Source: Ziziphus jujuba (lineage: Eukaryota > Streptophyta > Magnoliopsida > Rosales > Rhamnaceae). From it: a stretch of DNA of 64,000 bases. Position numbers and translations under genes: made by a program. The stretch's first letter is position 1; each line of letters starts with the position of its first letter. The DNA is taken from positions 22,097,501-22,161,500 of the forward strand of contig NC_083390.1 in NCBI RefSeq assembly GCF_031755915.1. The letters run 5' to 3'. A model generated the notes under the pieces. The model saw only the letters and a list, made by a program, of their open reading frames with translations, searched no databases and was not told the origin of the DNA. Of the stretch, positions 38,107 to 50,821 are shown in pieces.

Positions 38107-38959
38107 ACTTTGTAGCATAGATATTTTTACAATTTTTTTATGTAAATATTTACAAAGTCCATTATCAATGTGACATTTATGCATCACACAAATATAATAC
38201 ATATCATCCCTCGTCATTTATTTTAATTTATACATAATCCAACACAGTTTGGCATTTTAAAACAGATATTATGGTAGATATCCACTCATCAACATTTTTT
38301 TAAAAAAAAAAAAAAAGAAAAAAAAAAAGAGAGAGGAACACATTGCAAAAATGTAAAGCAGGAAGATCAAGATTTGACACTGTGTCCAAATAAATAAAAA
38401 GTAAACAGGATTTGACACATTTTTCTTTTTTTTTTTTTTTTTTTTTTATGGTTAATGTAATGGGAATTTGTAACAAAAAAAACAAAGTTGATTAGGTTGT
38501 AATTTGACAGGTTGGGAATGAAGACAATAATGAATAAATAAGATAGGGAAGAAGGTTGAAGGAATGGAGAGGGGATGGTCCACAAAATGCAAATGCTGAG
38601 GGCAGAGAGCCAAAGACCCACAGCCTCTGTGTCAGTCTGAAGCAGTCCTTTTGCTAAGATTGTTCATTCCTCGTCCCACCCTTCACATGTTACATGTCCA
38701 TCCCAATCACATATCACATTTGCCTCCCTACGATGCATTTGGCATCTCCCTTCTTCCACTTCATATTGTCTCATTTTCCCCCATTTCTACTTTTTTTTTA
38801 TTTTTGTATTTTATATTTTCCATGACAAGACCTCGAATATTATTTGTTATTATTTTTCTTTTTCAAAATATTAATATAATAATTTAAAATAATCATTTAT
38901 TATAGTTTTTCCGTTGATTTGTGTGGATATGGATTTATATATATATATATATATATAAA

Positions 38960-39063
38960 GAAAATTTTATGGTGCGGATTATAGTAAAATTGATAATTTT
39001 TTTTATGTATATATACACAATAAAATTATTATTTTTTTATATAATCTGCACTATAAAATTATT
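38960..39063. repeat. Imperfect inverted repeat flanked by (TA)n, MITE-like
   Basis: The left arm AATTTTATGGTGCGGATTAT (from 38963) is nearly the reverse complement of the right arm ATAATCTGCACTATAAAATT (39041-39060), with two mismatches, both transition-type. The similarity continues inward through A+T-rich sequence toward the loop near 39005-39017. (TA)n runs flank both sides. It would form a long hairpin. It may be a tiny non-autonomous element or a single-site palindrome. Confidence 0.6.
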
Positions 39064-39764
39064 ATATATATATATATATATATATGACATAGTAAATATT
39101 TTAATGTAGAGATGGAATACCCAAAATTTCAACATATGCTTCGTCATTAAAGGGTAAATAGAGGAAGGAGACTTTTCGTTGTACACAATGCTTTGACACG
39201 TAAAAGAGATTATTAATAAAGCATTAGCCATTTGTTTGTTCCTACAATATTTACCACTATTAGATCACGTTTGGTATGCTTCTTAATCGCAATTTTTTCC
39301 TTTAAAGACTTTTTTTTTTGGGGGGGGGGGGAGGACTTCTTAAGACTTAAAAGGCAGTTTTTAGAGTGTTTGAATAATTTTTTTCTTTAATAAAAATTTT
39401 AGACTTTTAGAAGACCTCTTAACAAAAATTATTGGCTTTGTTTGATATAGTTTATGAGAAAGGCATTTATAAAAATATTTGGATAATTCTTTGAAAATAC
39501 TTAAGATTTTATAAAAAAATTTCCAAATAAAAAATAGCTTTTTCCAAAGCGTTTAGAGAGAAGTATAAGCAAAAACTACATGAAGTAGAACCTATGAAGA
39601 AGCATAAATAAAGGTATACTAAATAATGCCTTGATAAAAAAAAAAAAAAACAGAAAAATAATTTTGACATCAAAAATTTCCCAAATGCGAATAAAACAAA
39701 AAAAAAAAAAATTACAGGCCTTGCCTTTTTTAAACCCAGTAAACAAATAAAGATAGCTTGATCC

Positions 39765-39845
39765 AATGGGCCGGAAGACCCATTAGGTCAACCCAACAGG
39801 ATGTTGATAGAGAGTTGGGTAGTAAGTTAACGAAAAAGCCCAATT
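39765..39845 (+). promoter_or_regulatory. Site II (TGGGCY) motifs in the GlnRS promoter
   Basis: TGGGCC at 39767-39772 and AGCCCA (TGGGCT on the other strand) at 39837-39842 lie about 350-420 bp before the GlnRS start codon. Site II elements bind TCP factors and are common in plant promoters of translation and other growth-linked genes. The motifs are seen; the regulation is inference. Confidence 0.45.
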
Positions 39846-40181
39846 TGTGGCAGGTGGGTCGACTGTCGACCCAAGTTCCTTGTCCGATTGATTTTTCCAC
39901 AAAGAATGCTCAGTTACAATTTCCAGAACAAAAATCTGAGATCCTTGAGCGAAAGAATCCAGAGTCCACGGAATCTCTTTTTGTCATCTCATCCCAGTAA
40001 CGGTTAACTGGTGCCCATTGGTAAATTATTTATTATTAAATTATTTTATTCTCTGTAATATAGCGTGGTATCCAAGTATTTGTTAGGGTTTTATTTCTTT
40101 TGGTCGTCAAAATCTCAGCTTCAATACCACGCGTTTCGCCATCTGATTGATTCTGTGGGTGGGTCATTAGCTGTTGACGGA

Positions 40182-43100
40182 ATGCCGGCGAAAGACGATA
40201 ACTCCGATAAGGAGAAGAATCTGGAGCTCTTCTTGAGTATCGGATTGGATGAGCGAACTGCCAAAAACACCGTTGCTAACAGCAAAGTCACTGCTAATCT
40301 CATTGCCGTCATTCACGAGGTACGGATTTTTCCCGTTTTAGCTTTGTTTGGTTGCCGCGAAAAAAAAAAAAAAAATTCTTTTTCAATATCATTTTTTTTC
40401 TTTTTTTCTTTTAATTAAAAGACTGAAATGGTGAAGTCAACTAGGAAAAAGAAATCTTCATCTGATGAAAGAAGAAAATGACGAAAGCTTCTGAAGTAAA
40501 ATGATTAGAGAAGTTTTTCTGAGAGTCAATTCAGTATGGCTCTCAATTTTCTCGGTTTAGCTTTGTTTGATTGCCGAGGAAAAAAAAAAATTAGTGTCAG
40601 TTTTTTTTTTTTTTTTTTGGTTCTTTTTTCTATTAATGGAGATATCGAAATGCTGAAGTAAGCTAAGAAAAAGAAATGGAAGAAGAAAATGACAGAAAAT
40701 TTTTAAGTAAAATGATATATGGCTCTCAGTTTTCGCGGAGCGTTTCTGTTCTGATATATTCATTTTTCTCTATATTCAATTTCAATTGGAGTCTATTTTA
40801 TGGAAATGAGATGTAATTTTTGTGATTTCCCATTAGATTTTATACATGCATGTTCTTGTTGTGCAAATTTTTTAGTTTATTCGAACTATTCTTATATGTT
40901 TTTAACTAATTTCCAGGCTGCGGTTACTAATGGATGCAGTAGAAGTGTTGGAAATCTCTTATACACGGTAAATACAATTGATAAATGCTTATGGATAAGT
41001 TATTTGAGAATATTAATGCAAAAAATCCTGTTTTCATTGCTAATTTCTGGCTCTCTTTTACCATAGTAGATTCTGATTGGGTGGGCATAGTTTCCTACTT
41101 AATTCTCTTTATCTATTGTTAATAGTATGTGCATATAAACTGCTCACTGGTGCCATGTTCTGGCAGGTCGCTACAAAGTACCCCGCGAATGCGCTTGTGC
41201 ATCGCCCAACATTACTGGAATATGTTGTTTCATCAAAGGTTGGTGCTTTAACCTTCTCTTCTGATTCCAAAAAAGAGTGCATTAATTAATGTACTTACAT
41301 GGTTGGTTTTTGCAGATTAAAACAACAGCTCAGTTAGAAGCAGCGTTTACATTTTTTTCAAATACTGGCCCAGAAGATTTTAAGCTGAATGAATTTGAAG
41401 ATGCATGTGGTGTTGGTATGGAAATTGACTCATCTTTATTAAAGTGTAGTGTTTCTTTCTAATGTTTTCGACCTGGTTTTTAATGCATGCAAAACGTAAT
41501 ATTATAATTGCTTTAACTGTATTTGCAAGCAGGTGTTGAGGTTTCAGAAGAAGAAATTAAAGAAGCTGTAAATGAGATTTTTGAACAGAATAAGGAAGTA
41601 ATTTTGGAGCAGCGCTATCGAATAAATTGTTAGTACTTATATTTTTTCCCAGAAATGATTATATCTCCTAATATATCTCCCATTATTATTTATTATCCTA
41701 TCTCTGTTATATACTTTATTCTGTATGTGAATATGATATACTTTATTGTGTTATGAGATAATTCTGTTTGTTATGGAAAATTTATATTTGGTGTAATTTT
41801 GAAGTTAAATATATAATCTTTATCCAAATTCAAGTTTTCTCTAATAAGTTTGGGTCAACTTTTGCTGATTTTTCTATTTACATAGTTCTTGAAAAATCAT
41901 CATGAGTTTTGACTTGCCAGACAAAATAAAGAGTTGTCATGAGTATCGATTTTGCTCTTTTTCTGCACGCATGGTTCTTGCCGAATCATAATGAATTTTG
42001 ACTTGTCAGAAAAGATGAAAAGAAACGCCATGAATATTGATCTTGGCTTGCAAATTCATTTTGGAAATGAAATTAACTATCCCCTGTAAGCATCAATAAG
42101 TGCCCTTGTCAAATGATCAATCCAACAAGTTTGGCATTTCTTTTCTATATCTTTCTCTCTCCAGTGTTTAGGTTAACCAAGCAATACTAAAGGTTTGTTG
42201 AATGTATGGAAGCTTTATTTGAAGCTGTTAGTCTGCTTGTGCATGCCAGAACGTCTGTTATGTCTGTTCAATTCTTTTCCATTCTATGCTATGCTATCCC
42301 ATTCTGTTTAATTCTATTAATGTTTCGAACTCTGATGGTTTTATTATAGTGGGTGGTTTATATGCACCATTTTGGAAGAAGCATCCATGGGCTGATCCAA
42401 AAATAGTGAAGGTAACCATCTTACTTTATTTGCAGTAATCTCTATGATCAAGTTATTTTTTCCTTTACATTTTTTTGACTGTCATTTCTTTTTCTGTGTC
42501 AGAAACACTTTGATGATAAATTATTTGAATTACTTGGTGAAAGGACTGCAGCAGATAACGAAAAGGTCCCTAAAAAGAAGAAAGAGAAGCCTGCTAAAGT
42601 TGAGGTTAGCATATTCATGCTTTCTTTCTTTCACTTTGCCTAAAACCTTATGATGAGATACAACCAATAACAGTTCCCCTTGCCTCTCTCTCCCTCCTCT
42701 ATCTCTCTCTTTCTATATATATATATATATATATATATCTATTTATTGATCTATCTACTTATGTAGGAAAAACCAGTTGCCGAATCTGCCGCAGGACAGC
42801 CATCTGAAGATCTAAATCCATTTTTGATCTTCCCTCAACCTGAGGAAAATCATAAGGTGCATAGCGGCCTCTTTTTTTTTTTTTTTTTTTTTTTTAATCC
42901 TGTCTTGCAACTTTTAATTGGTTGTATAGTTAGTTTAAGGGCGGGTGGTAATATTCTAGCCTAGGGACTGTTCATAACCATTCAATAAAACCACAAACAA
43001 TAGGTATGCAATCCAGATTGCAGACACTTTTAGATGGCAGGAATTGGTTTGTAATTAATTAGGACAGACATGAAAACAAACTTGTATTTTCTATTTTATT

Positions 43101-46100
43101 TTGTACCTGCATAAATTTACAAAATAAATGTCAAGTGAACTACATAAAGGGACAATAGGTTAAATTAAGATGGAAAAAACCACATGATGAAGCTATATGC
43201 AAGTAGATTTATGGGTTCATCACTGAGATTGGTCAACTGACTCAAACACATGATTACACCTGCAGTTTCATATAAGCATTGTTCTTATTTGATTTGTTCT
43301 CTTCCAATTTTCAGGTGCATACTGAAGTTTTCTTCAGTGATGGTTCCATCCTCAGATGTTTGAATACAAAGGATCTGCTTGAAAAACATTTAAAATTAAC
43401 TGGAGGGAGAGTACAAACCCGATTTCCTCCTGAACCAAATGGGTATCTGCATATTGGTCATGCCAAGGTATATTTTATATTTTAGGTTAAGATTTTATTT
43501 GCTTTGAAACGGTTGTTATTGTCTCTCATGTTTGTTATAACTGAAATTGTTGATCAGGCAATGTTTATTGACTTTGGCCTGGCAAAAGACCGGGGTGGGG
43601 GGTGCTACCTCAGGTGAGAATTGTTGTTAGCTTCTTCAATATCTGGTTGATAAATGCACAGAGGAAAGTAAAAGGTTGAAACTGGAAAAATATTATGTAA
43701 TCAGTTTGTGATGCAGTGAAAATTCAAGAACTAAAGAGTTAGTCATAAAACTTGCAGCTTCTAATATTAAAGTGCCATAACATATGCCAAAAACTGACCT
43801 GTAACATCATTTTTCTGGTTCTGAACCCATAGCATCATATGTGGAACTAAAGGATTCCATTGACGATAGGTTGGGAAGCATTTTAAGAATTAAGATTACT
43901 TTCTTAGAGGCTAGGGTTTCTCATCTAATAGTTGTGAAAGTTTACAATCTTCAAAAGTTTCCAACTGATCTTTACCAATTTGATAAAGATAAAATCTTGA
44001 CATAAGGTCGCTTTTGTGTTTTGATTTCCAATCTGTAAACTTTTTTGGAGTACTTCAAGATAATAAGCTCCGTGACCATAATTTTCCATCTGATGATTGT
44101 TGCGGGAATTTGCAATCTTTACAATTAATATAAAGAGATAGAGATATCAAGATGATGTTGTTTTTCTGTTATAATTACTAATTTGTGGCACTATTAGGTA
44201 TGATGACACAAACCCAGAAGCTGAAAAGAAAGAATATATTGAACATATCGAAGAGATTGTCAAGTGGATGGGTTGGGAGCCCTTTAAGGTATAGCAGTTG
44301 ATCTAGATAAATGAAATACCCCTTGTCTATGTGTTTTGCTATATAAATCTCTGTTGCATTTCTTTCAGATCACTTATACTAGTGATTACTTTCAAGATCT
44401 GTATGATTTAGCAGTGGAGCTCATAAGAAGGGGCCATGCATATGTTGATCATCAGGTATTTGTTTAATTGATACATAGAAGTATGAGTTGTGTAGAGAAA
44501 TGAAGATTTTAAGCATTAAACTTCACCTTGTTCCATCCCCGACTTCTGGCAACCAGTGCTTCTATTACAATTATATAATTTATTTGAACCACCTTTTCTA
44601 ATGTCGTACTCTTAGAATTTCTGACACTAGGATATTCAAATAGCCCGATATTATGAAGCTATGGAGTTATTTATGCTTTTTCTTTCGAATTTATAGTAAT
44701 AAGTAGCGTTGACCAGGGAATGGTGAATATCTCAGGGATTACTACTGTTACTTTGTTTTCTTTGTTTATTAGCATAGCTTGAGGATATCATCCAGCTATG
44801 AATATATGTGTCTCCCAAGTTATTGATCTTATGACGGAAAAGGAAGTGTGCATTTGTCAATAATAGCAGTTTTCTTGGCATTCTTTGTCTTTTCTTTTGC
44901 ACTGCTTGCACTGGTTTGAGATGCTTACTGTTTTAAAAATTGGTTTTAGACACCTGAAGAGATAAAGGATTATAGGGAAAAAAAGATGAACAGTCCTTGG
45001 AGGGACAGACCCACTGCAGAATCTTTGAAGCTTTTTGAGGATATGAGACGTGGCCTCATTGAGGAAGGCAAAGCAACACTTAGAATGAAGCAAGACATGC
45101 AGAGTGATAATTTTAATATGTATGATCTTATTGCCTACCGAATCAAGGCAAGTGCTGACTTTTAAAGAAATCCAGCTACTCAAATCTATGAGTATTTTCT
45201 AGTATATTACTAAGCTGTGACTTTTGTACAGTTTACTCCTCATCCACATGCTGGAGACAAGTGGTGTATCTATCCAAGTTATGATTATGCTCACTGCATA
45301 GTGGATTCTCTTGAGAATATCACACATTCGGTATGTTTGATGCCTTGGATTGATTCATATTGTTCTCAAATGTATCAAAGTTGGATAATCCATGATTTTC
45401 ATATGCTGCCAAATCCATTAAGGAACCTATATCTCCCTTTTATACTTAAAAAGTATTCTAAGCATCTTATTTTAGCATCTCCACTACATGTTTTATTCAG
45501 TCTAATCTTTATGTTAGAAAGCCAATTAATTTACAAACACTTCATTAAACTCTCTATATTCATTAGTTAAAACAGAAAATGCTTTTTCTTTGAATATTGT
45601 AATTATTAGTAGGAAATGAACGGATTGGTACATTTGTGCTCTGGCAGATATTCGTACATGTCAGCAAACCATAGGCTTCTCACTAGGAGAAAAAGAAGAA
45701 AAAAATTCAGATCCTTCACTCATGAACCTCATTAATGGACCCCTTTTCCTTAAGTTTTTATATGTGAATTGAAGTATAGTCTTCAAATAAAAATGAAACA
45801 GCGAGACATTCAGGATTCTCTACTTTTGTTTGGTTAGTTAGGAAGGATGGATTCACTTATTGTAATGGTTAAAATTTTATTCACCACTTAATTAGTTCTC
45901 CCAGTCTCCTTACAAATTATTGTCTACTTATGGCACATCATTGATTGATTGAGTAAAGTTTTTGTGACTCAGTTTCAGGTAATATGTTAAACACTGGCAA
46001 ACCTCTTATGTCAATTTGGTTTAGCCTCTGATTGTAGCTCTTTAATTTATTTTTGATATGTGGGTCCATACTTAGAGTTAATCATCTGTGCTTTTCCTAT

Positions 46101-48943
46101 CTTCCAAATGCTAGGTTCTCATGAATATGGATCTTTTGGCTTGTTGGCAGCCAAGCAGTGAACAGATCATATTCATATGTTATAAATGTATATGCCTCAG
46201 TTGTGGAATGGTTAAGTGTGTTGGATGTTTTAGTCAACTCATCTATTTTTCCTGTAGCTCTGTACACTTGAATTTGAGACACGGCGTGCTTCATATTACT
46301 GGCTATTGCATTCCTTGGGCCTTTACCAACCTTATGTATGGGAATACTCAAGGTTGAATGTTAGCAACACTGTTATGTCAAAGCGTAAGGTGACTCAAAT
46401 CAATTGAGTATTTTTCTAATAGTAGCCTGGAAAATTAAATTGTTCTATCAATGAATTAATCTCACTTACTATAGTTGGTATGCTGCTGTAGTTAAATAGA
46501 CTAGTGACGGAAAAATGGGTAGATAGTTGGGATGACCCACGACTCTTGACACTAGCTGGTTTACGACGTAGGGGTGTGACATCAACGGCAATCAATGCTT
46601 TTGTTAGAGGAATTGGAATCACTAGAAGGTTGAGAACGATATTTTGGCCTGTATTAGAGACATAAGAACTAATTTATATATATATTTTATGGTCTTAACA
46701 TTTTATATGTTTATATTCCTTGTGTTACAGTGACTCTAGTTTGATACGTGTGGATCGCCTTGAGTATCACATAAGAGAAGAACTAAACAAAACGGCTATT
46801 CGCACATTGGTTGTGCTAAATCCACTCAAGGTGTGCATCTTGTTCACATTGTTTTTTGGGGATAAATTCTCTCTTTAAATGACTAATAATATTTGTGATG
46901 TAGGTTGTTATTACCAACCTAGAAGCTGGCACTACATTAGATCTTGATGCTAAGAAGTGGCCTGATGCCCAAGCCGATGATGCCTCTGCTTCCTACAAGG
47001 TAATATTGGGTTTCAAAACTAGAGTTTTACATTTGTGTTTAAGATACTACTGATACTGTTACTTGAAATTTGAAATTCATGTGTACTTCTACCTTTTATA
47101 TTCATTATTTATGTTCACCTGTGGAGTCATTTGATTAGTATGGCAGTGACTGTAAATTAGACAACTTATTCTTGGATTTTTAAGTGTTTCTTCCTAAAGG
47201 ATCAATTAATGTTAATAATGCAGGTCACTTTGTTCTTATTATGAACATCACGCCATTAATTTTTATTGCTATTCTAATTAAATTTTAACTAAAATTTGCT
47301 GTGGGTGGTTGGTATCTGCTGCTGAACTTGCTTTTCCTGCTTTACCCTTAGGTTCCGTTTTCCAATGTTGTTTACATTGAGCATTCTGATTTTCGGTTGA
47401 AAGATTCAAAAGACTATTATGGGCTTGCTCCTGGTAAATCTGTCCTACTCAGGTATGTGTATGGTTTTATTTGCATTTATAAACTTCAGCAGGCATGGGC
47501 TCCATACTGAAATTCTTCTTTACATATACAGATATGCATTTCCAATTAAGTGCACTGATGTTATTCTAGCTGATGATAAGGAAACTGTTCTTGAAATTCG
47601 GGCAGAGTATGATCCTGCCAAGAAGACGAAGCCAAAGGTCTTTTTTATTATGAGTTTTCTGATTTGATGTGAAAATTTTATGATGGTTGCAAAATAGTAC
47701 TGGAACTTGTTAGTGAGTTCTTTGGGATTGTTTTTATTATTTTGCAGGGGGTACTTCATTGGGTTGCAGAACCCTCATCAGGGGTTGATCCACTGAAGGT
47801 GGAAGTTAGATTGTTTGACAAACTATTCCTGTCTGAGGTCAGAAATTATTTAATTTCTTTCTCTCTCTCTCTCTCTCTCAAAATATATATCCTAGAAAAA
47901 TATTTTGAGTCAAACTTTTGTTTTAATATTGCATCAGAATCCTGCTGAACTCGATGACTGGCTTGCTGATCTTAATCCACAATCCAAAGTGGTTATACCC
48001 AATGCTTATGCTGTACCTTCTCTTCGAAATGCAGCTTTCAGTGATAGGTTTCAGTTTGAAAGGCTTGGTATATTCCTGAATCCTTTCTTAACTTGTGATC
48101 GTTAATATTTTAATGACTTCAAAAAATAAATACATAGGTGCACATTGCTAGGCATAAAGGGTATCTTGCATCAAATTCTTTCCATTATACCTCAAATCAG
48201 ATATATTTTTTGCCATGTGTTTAGGACCAAGAAGCTTGATGTAGGTTTCTTGGAAGCTTGACAGAAATATATAGTTTGAAGTTGGCTTTTTTATTATGAA
48301 ATTTATAACCAATAATGGTTGCCCTTATTTTCCATGCTTTCATTCCCCGTCTTTTTGGTATAAAAGGCCTAAATATAAAGTCATCAATTTTGTAACCCAC
48401 TTAAGGTGATAACTTTAGTTTGTAAATTTAAACATTTTGAAAAAATGGTTCTTAATGGACGGTAAACTGGTCAAATTAATGGATGAAGTTTGGTAGTCCT
48501 TAAAATAAAGTACTATTCCTATAGGATGATGACGATGTAATCTTCTCCACCTACCTTCTTAGTGAACTTGTTCAATTTTTTAAGAGTTAACAATGTCAAA
48601 CTTCGGTCATGTTTGTTCCTTTATTGGTTGCTATCCCCCAATGGTACTCTATGTCTTGCCATATGTTTTGGTGCATTGATGTGGCTGGACTCTTGCTTGA
48701 TTCTGTGTGGCTGTGGTCTATTTTTGTTATTCATTTGTGCATTTTTTTGCATTCACATTTCATGAATTTGGACTTCCGAGATATGGCAAGATTTTGATTA
48801 TGCACTGTCCTTGATCTTGCATCTGAACTTCTTTATCTGCATTTTCAGGCTATTTTGCACTTGACAAAGATTCTACTTCCGAAAAGCTGGTTTTTAATCG
48901 GACTGTCACTCTGCGAGATAGTTACGGTAAGGGTGGGAAATAG
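40182..48943 (+). CDS. OVA9: Glutaminyl-tRNA synthetase, cytosolic (OVA9-like), 23 coding exons
   Basis: Class I enzyme charging tRNA-Gln, 793 aa; from memory this is very close to the length of Arabidopsis OVA9. Exons: 40182-40319, 40917-40967, 41167-41238, 41316-41415, 41533-41628, 42350-42411, 42503-42604, 42767-42856, 43315-43467, 43558-43613, 44198-44288, 44369-44455, 44950-45147, 45232-45330, 46258-46389, 46492-46628, 46731-46830, 46904-46999, 47352-47452, 47532-47637, 47748-47837, 47938-48067, 48849-48943. The N-terminal tRNA-binding (GlnRS_N) part is residues about 1-170, then a Lys-rich linker. The catalytic core has [13 protein letters not shown] (HIGH at 283-286) and VMSKR (504-508). 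The anticodon-binding beta-barrels follow about residue 590 to the end, [15 protein letters not shown]. The start [12 protein letters not shown] matches plant GlnRS. The intron at 45148 uses a GC donor. Plant organelles make Gln-tRNA by transamidation, so a cytosolic role is expected. Introns longer than 300 bases hold no other gene. Confidence 0.96.
41881..42046. repeat. Diverged tandem duplication in a GlnRS intron, about 89-bp period
   Basis: CATAGTTCTTGAAAAATCAT at 41881 and CATGGTTCTTGCCGAATCAT at 41970 open two copies. Both continue with ATGA.TTTTGACTTG.CAGA and later CATGA.TAT.GAT. Substitutions and small indels show it is old. It lies wholly in the intron between exons 5 and 6. Confidence 0.75.
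42714..42739. repeat. (TA)n microsatellite in a GlnRS intron
   Basis: TA run of about 13 units just upstream of the acceptor of GlnRS exon 8 (exon start 42767). Confidence 0.93.
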
Positions 48944-49042
48944 GTTCATGCGGCAGAAGAAAGTAGAATGGAATTAAACAAGGTAGCAGAAGGGCAACAA
49001 TCAATATGTTATGTATATTGTGTATGAAAAATACAACAGGTT

Positions 49043-49396
49043 ATACGCCCATACTTGGTGTTGGAATTTTGTGTCGTAGTTACTTAGAATACTATTTGTT
49101 ATCATTTGGTGCATTGGATTTGTGAAGAAACTAACTCGACTGGTTGCATCAAAGATGACTGTAGTTAAATACATGGTCTTATTTTGTTAAATGTAGAACT
49201 TTATGTGATAAGATTCAGAACATACGCCCCATACTTGGTGTTGGAATTTTGTGTCGTAGTTACTTAGAATACTATTTGTTATCAGTTGGTGCATTGGATT
49301 TGTGAAGAAACCAACCCGACAGGTTGCATCAAAGATGAATATGTAGTTAAATACATGGTCTTAGTTTGTTAATTGTAGCCCCTTCTGTGATAAGAT
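49043..49396. repeat. Tandem duplication, about 180-bp unit, just downstream of GlnRS
   Basis: ATACTTGGTGTTGGAATTTT starts at 49051 and again at 49231, an offset of exactly 180. The match runs through GTGTCGTAGTTACTTAGAAT and GTTGCATCAAAGATGA to TGTGATAAGAT, with few substitutions and a small indel. Copies are about 49043-49215 and 49223-49396. The first copy starts 100 bp after the stop codon, so it may lie in the 3' UTR or cover the polyadenylation region. Confidence 0.9.
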
Positions 49397-50796
49397 AATT
49401 TGTTGCTTTGTGTTATTAGAACGTATTGAATCTAAATTCTCTCCCACATTAAATGACTGTTTGCCAGCAAGAATAGTAGGTTAATTCATTTAAAGAAAGA
49501 ATGAGGGTCAAATTTTGAAAAATGTTATAATGAAAGTCGATGTGATGTTTTGTTGCCTATATATTTACGTTAACCCAAATTATTCATCCAGCATGCATGA
49601 TGTTGATTGGAGTGAATAACTCATCCTGATTTGCCATTGTTATTGCATGGCCTATGTAACCATTATTGAGTCAGCCATTTGTGACACGTATGTAGAAGAA
49701 CAGTTATGTTTTAGCGACGCCTTGCTTTGCATGTTGCATTAGGCTATGTTTTACCTTGATATGTTAACCTTGATTTGTCGTCCCCATGGGCCAGTCTTCT
49801 ACCCAAAATTCAAATCCCCGATTTCCCAAAAAACAACAACAACAACAACAAAATAAAATAAAAAAATATATATTTATTTCTGCCTTTTATGAGAAGGGAA
49901 ATTAATCAAAACTGGATATTGGAACATGCCAAATAATCGTTTTCGCTTATATATCTGGTTAATTCACTATGCACCAAAGACTTTAAAAACATTTACAATC
50001 TGTGGTCCGTCAGCTCGTTTTCATATGATAGCTTTGCACTTTGCTATTCAAGTAGATTAGAAGTTGTTAGCCAACAACACCCTTATTTTTCACCAAAATG
50101 CCAAATGCGAAATTTGTATAACGTTGGAACTTAAGAAAAGGGAAAGAAACTAGTGGCTGTGTGAAGCTGGGGCTAAAGTTTCCAAAAGACGAATGATTGT
50201 TAGAAGCTGATTATAGTACTTAGTGCCTTTCACCTTCATTGGAGCTTTATTATTATTATTATTATTATTTTGGTGAAATTCACTTAACTTCAATGGACCT
50301 ATTACTTCAAAAGGCAATCGTATTCAATAACATTTCTCATAAGGAAAAAAATCTTGCTTGTTAAACGATGTGGCCAAATAATATGACAACATGCAAGGGC
50401 ATGGAATTTGTGTGGAATTGGAAAAAAGTCTGCCTTGGAATTAAAAAAGGAGAGGTTTAAAGGAGGAGGACCAATAAAAGAAGCCCAGAACTCTTTGCCA
50501 ACTAAGAAAAGTAAAAGGCCATCAGCCTGTGAGAGTTTAGTCTCTTCACGCTTACTTGTGAAAGTGAAAGATTGATTTGATTGAGAGGTTTGAAAGGATA
50601 AGTCTTCCATATTCCAGTAATCCATAATGCATTCTCTCTCTTTTGGTGCCAATTCTCACATGAAATTGAGCTTGCCAACAATTTAGTCACATGGCGAGGT
50701 GCCATTTTTCTCAAAAGAGATAACCATCTGATCTGACTGCTGGGGTATATTATTTTTAAAATACCACTGGACACATTCAAGAATTAGATACTCTTA

Positions 50797-50821
50797 ATAT
50801 ATATATATATATATATATATA
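50797..50821. repeat. (AT)n microsatellite
   Basis: Uninterrupted AT run of 12 units in intergenic DNA. Confidence 0.95.

Larger units (their letters stand above)
37149..39720. other. Intergenic interval between the serine-rich gene and GlnRS
   Basis: No gene is supported. Contents: poly(T) near 37657-37673, a 53-bp tandem duplication at 38001-38106, A- and T-rich runs at 38300-38330 and 38426-38448, an inverted-repeat element at 38960-39063, a T10-G12 run at 39310-39331 and a degenerate element-like region at about 39262-39628. Confidence 0.6.

Noticed and set aside
50302..50780. Two overlapping minus-strand frames of 116 and 92 codons
   Set aside because: They overlap in different frames and show no conserved motif. 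They were considered as one frameshifted gene, but no homology was recognised.
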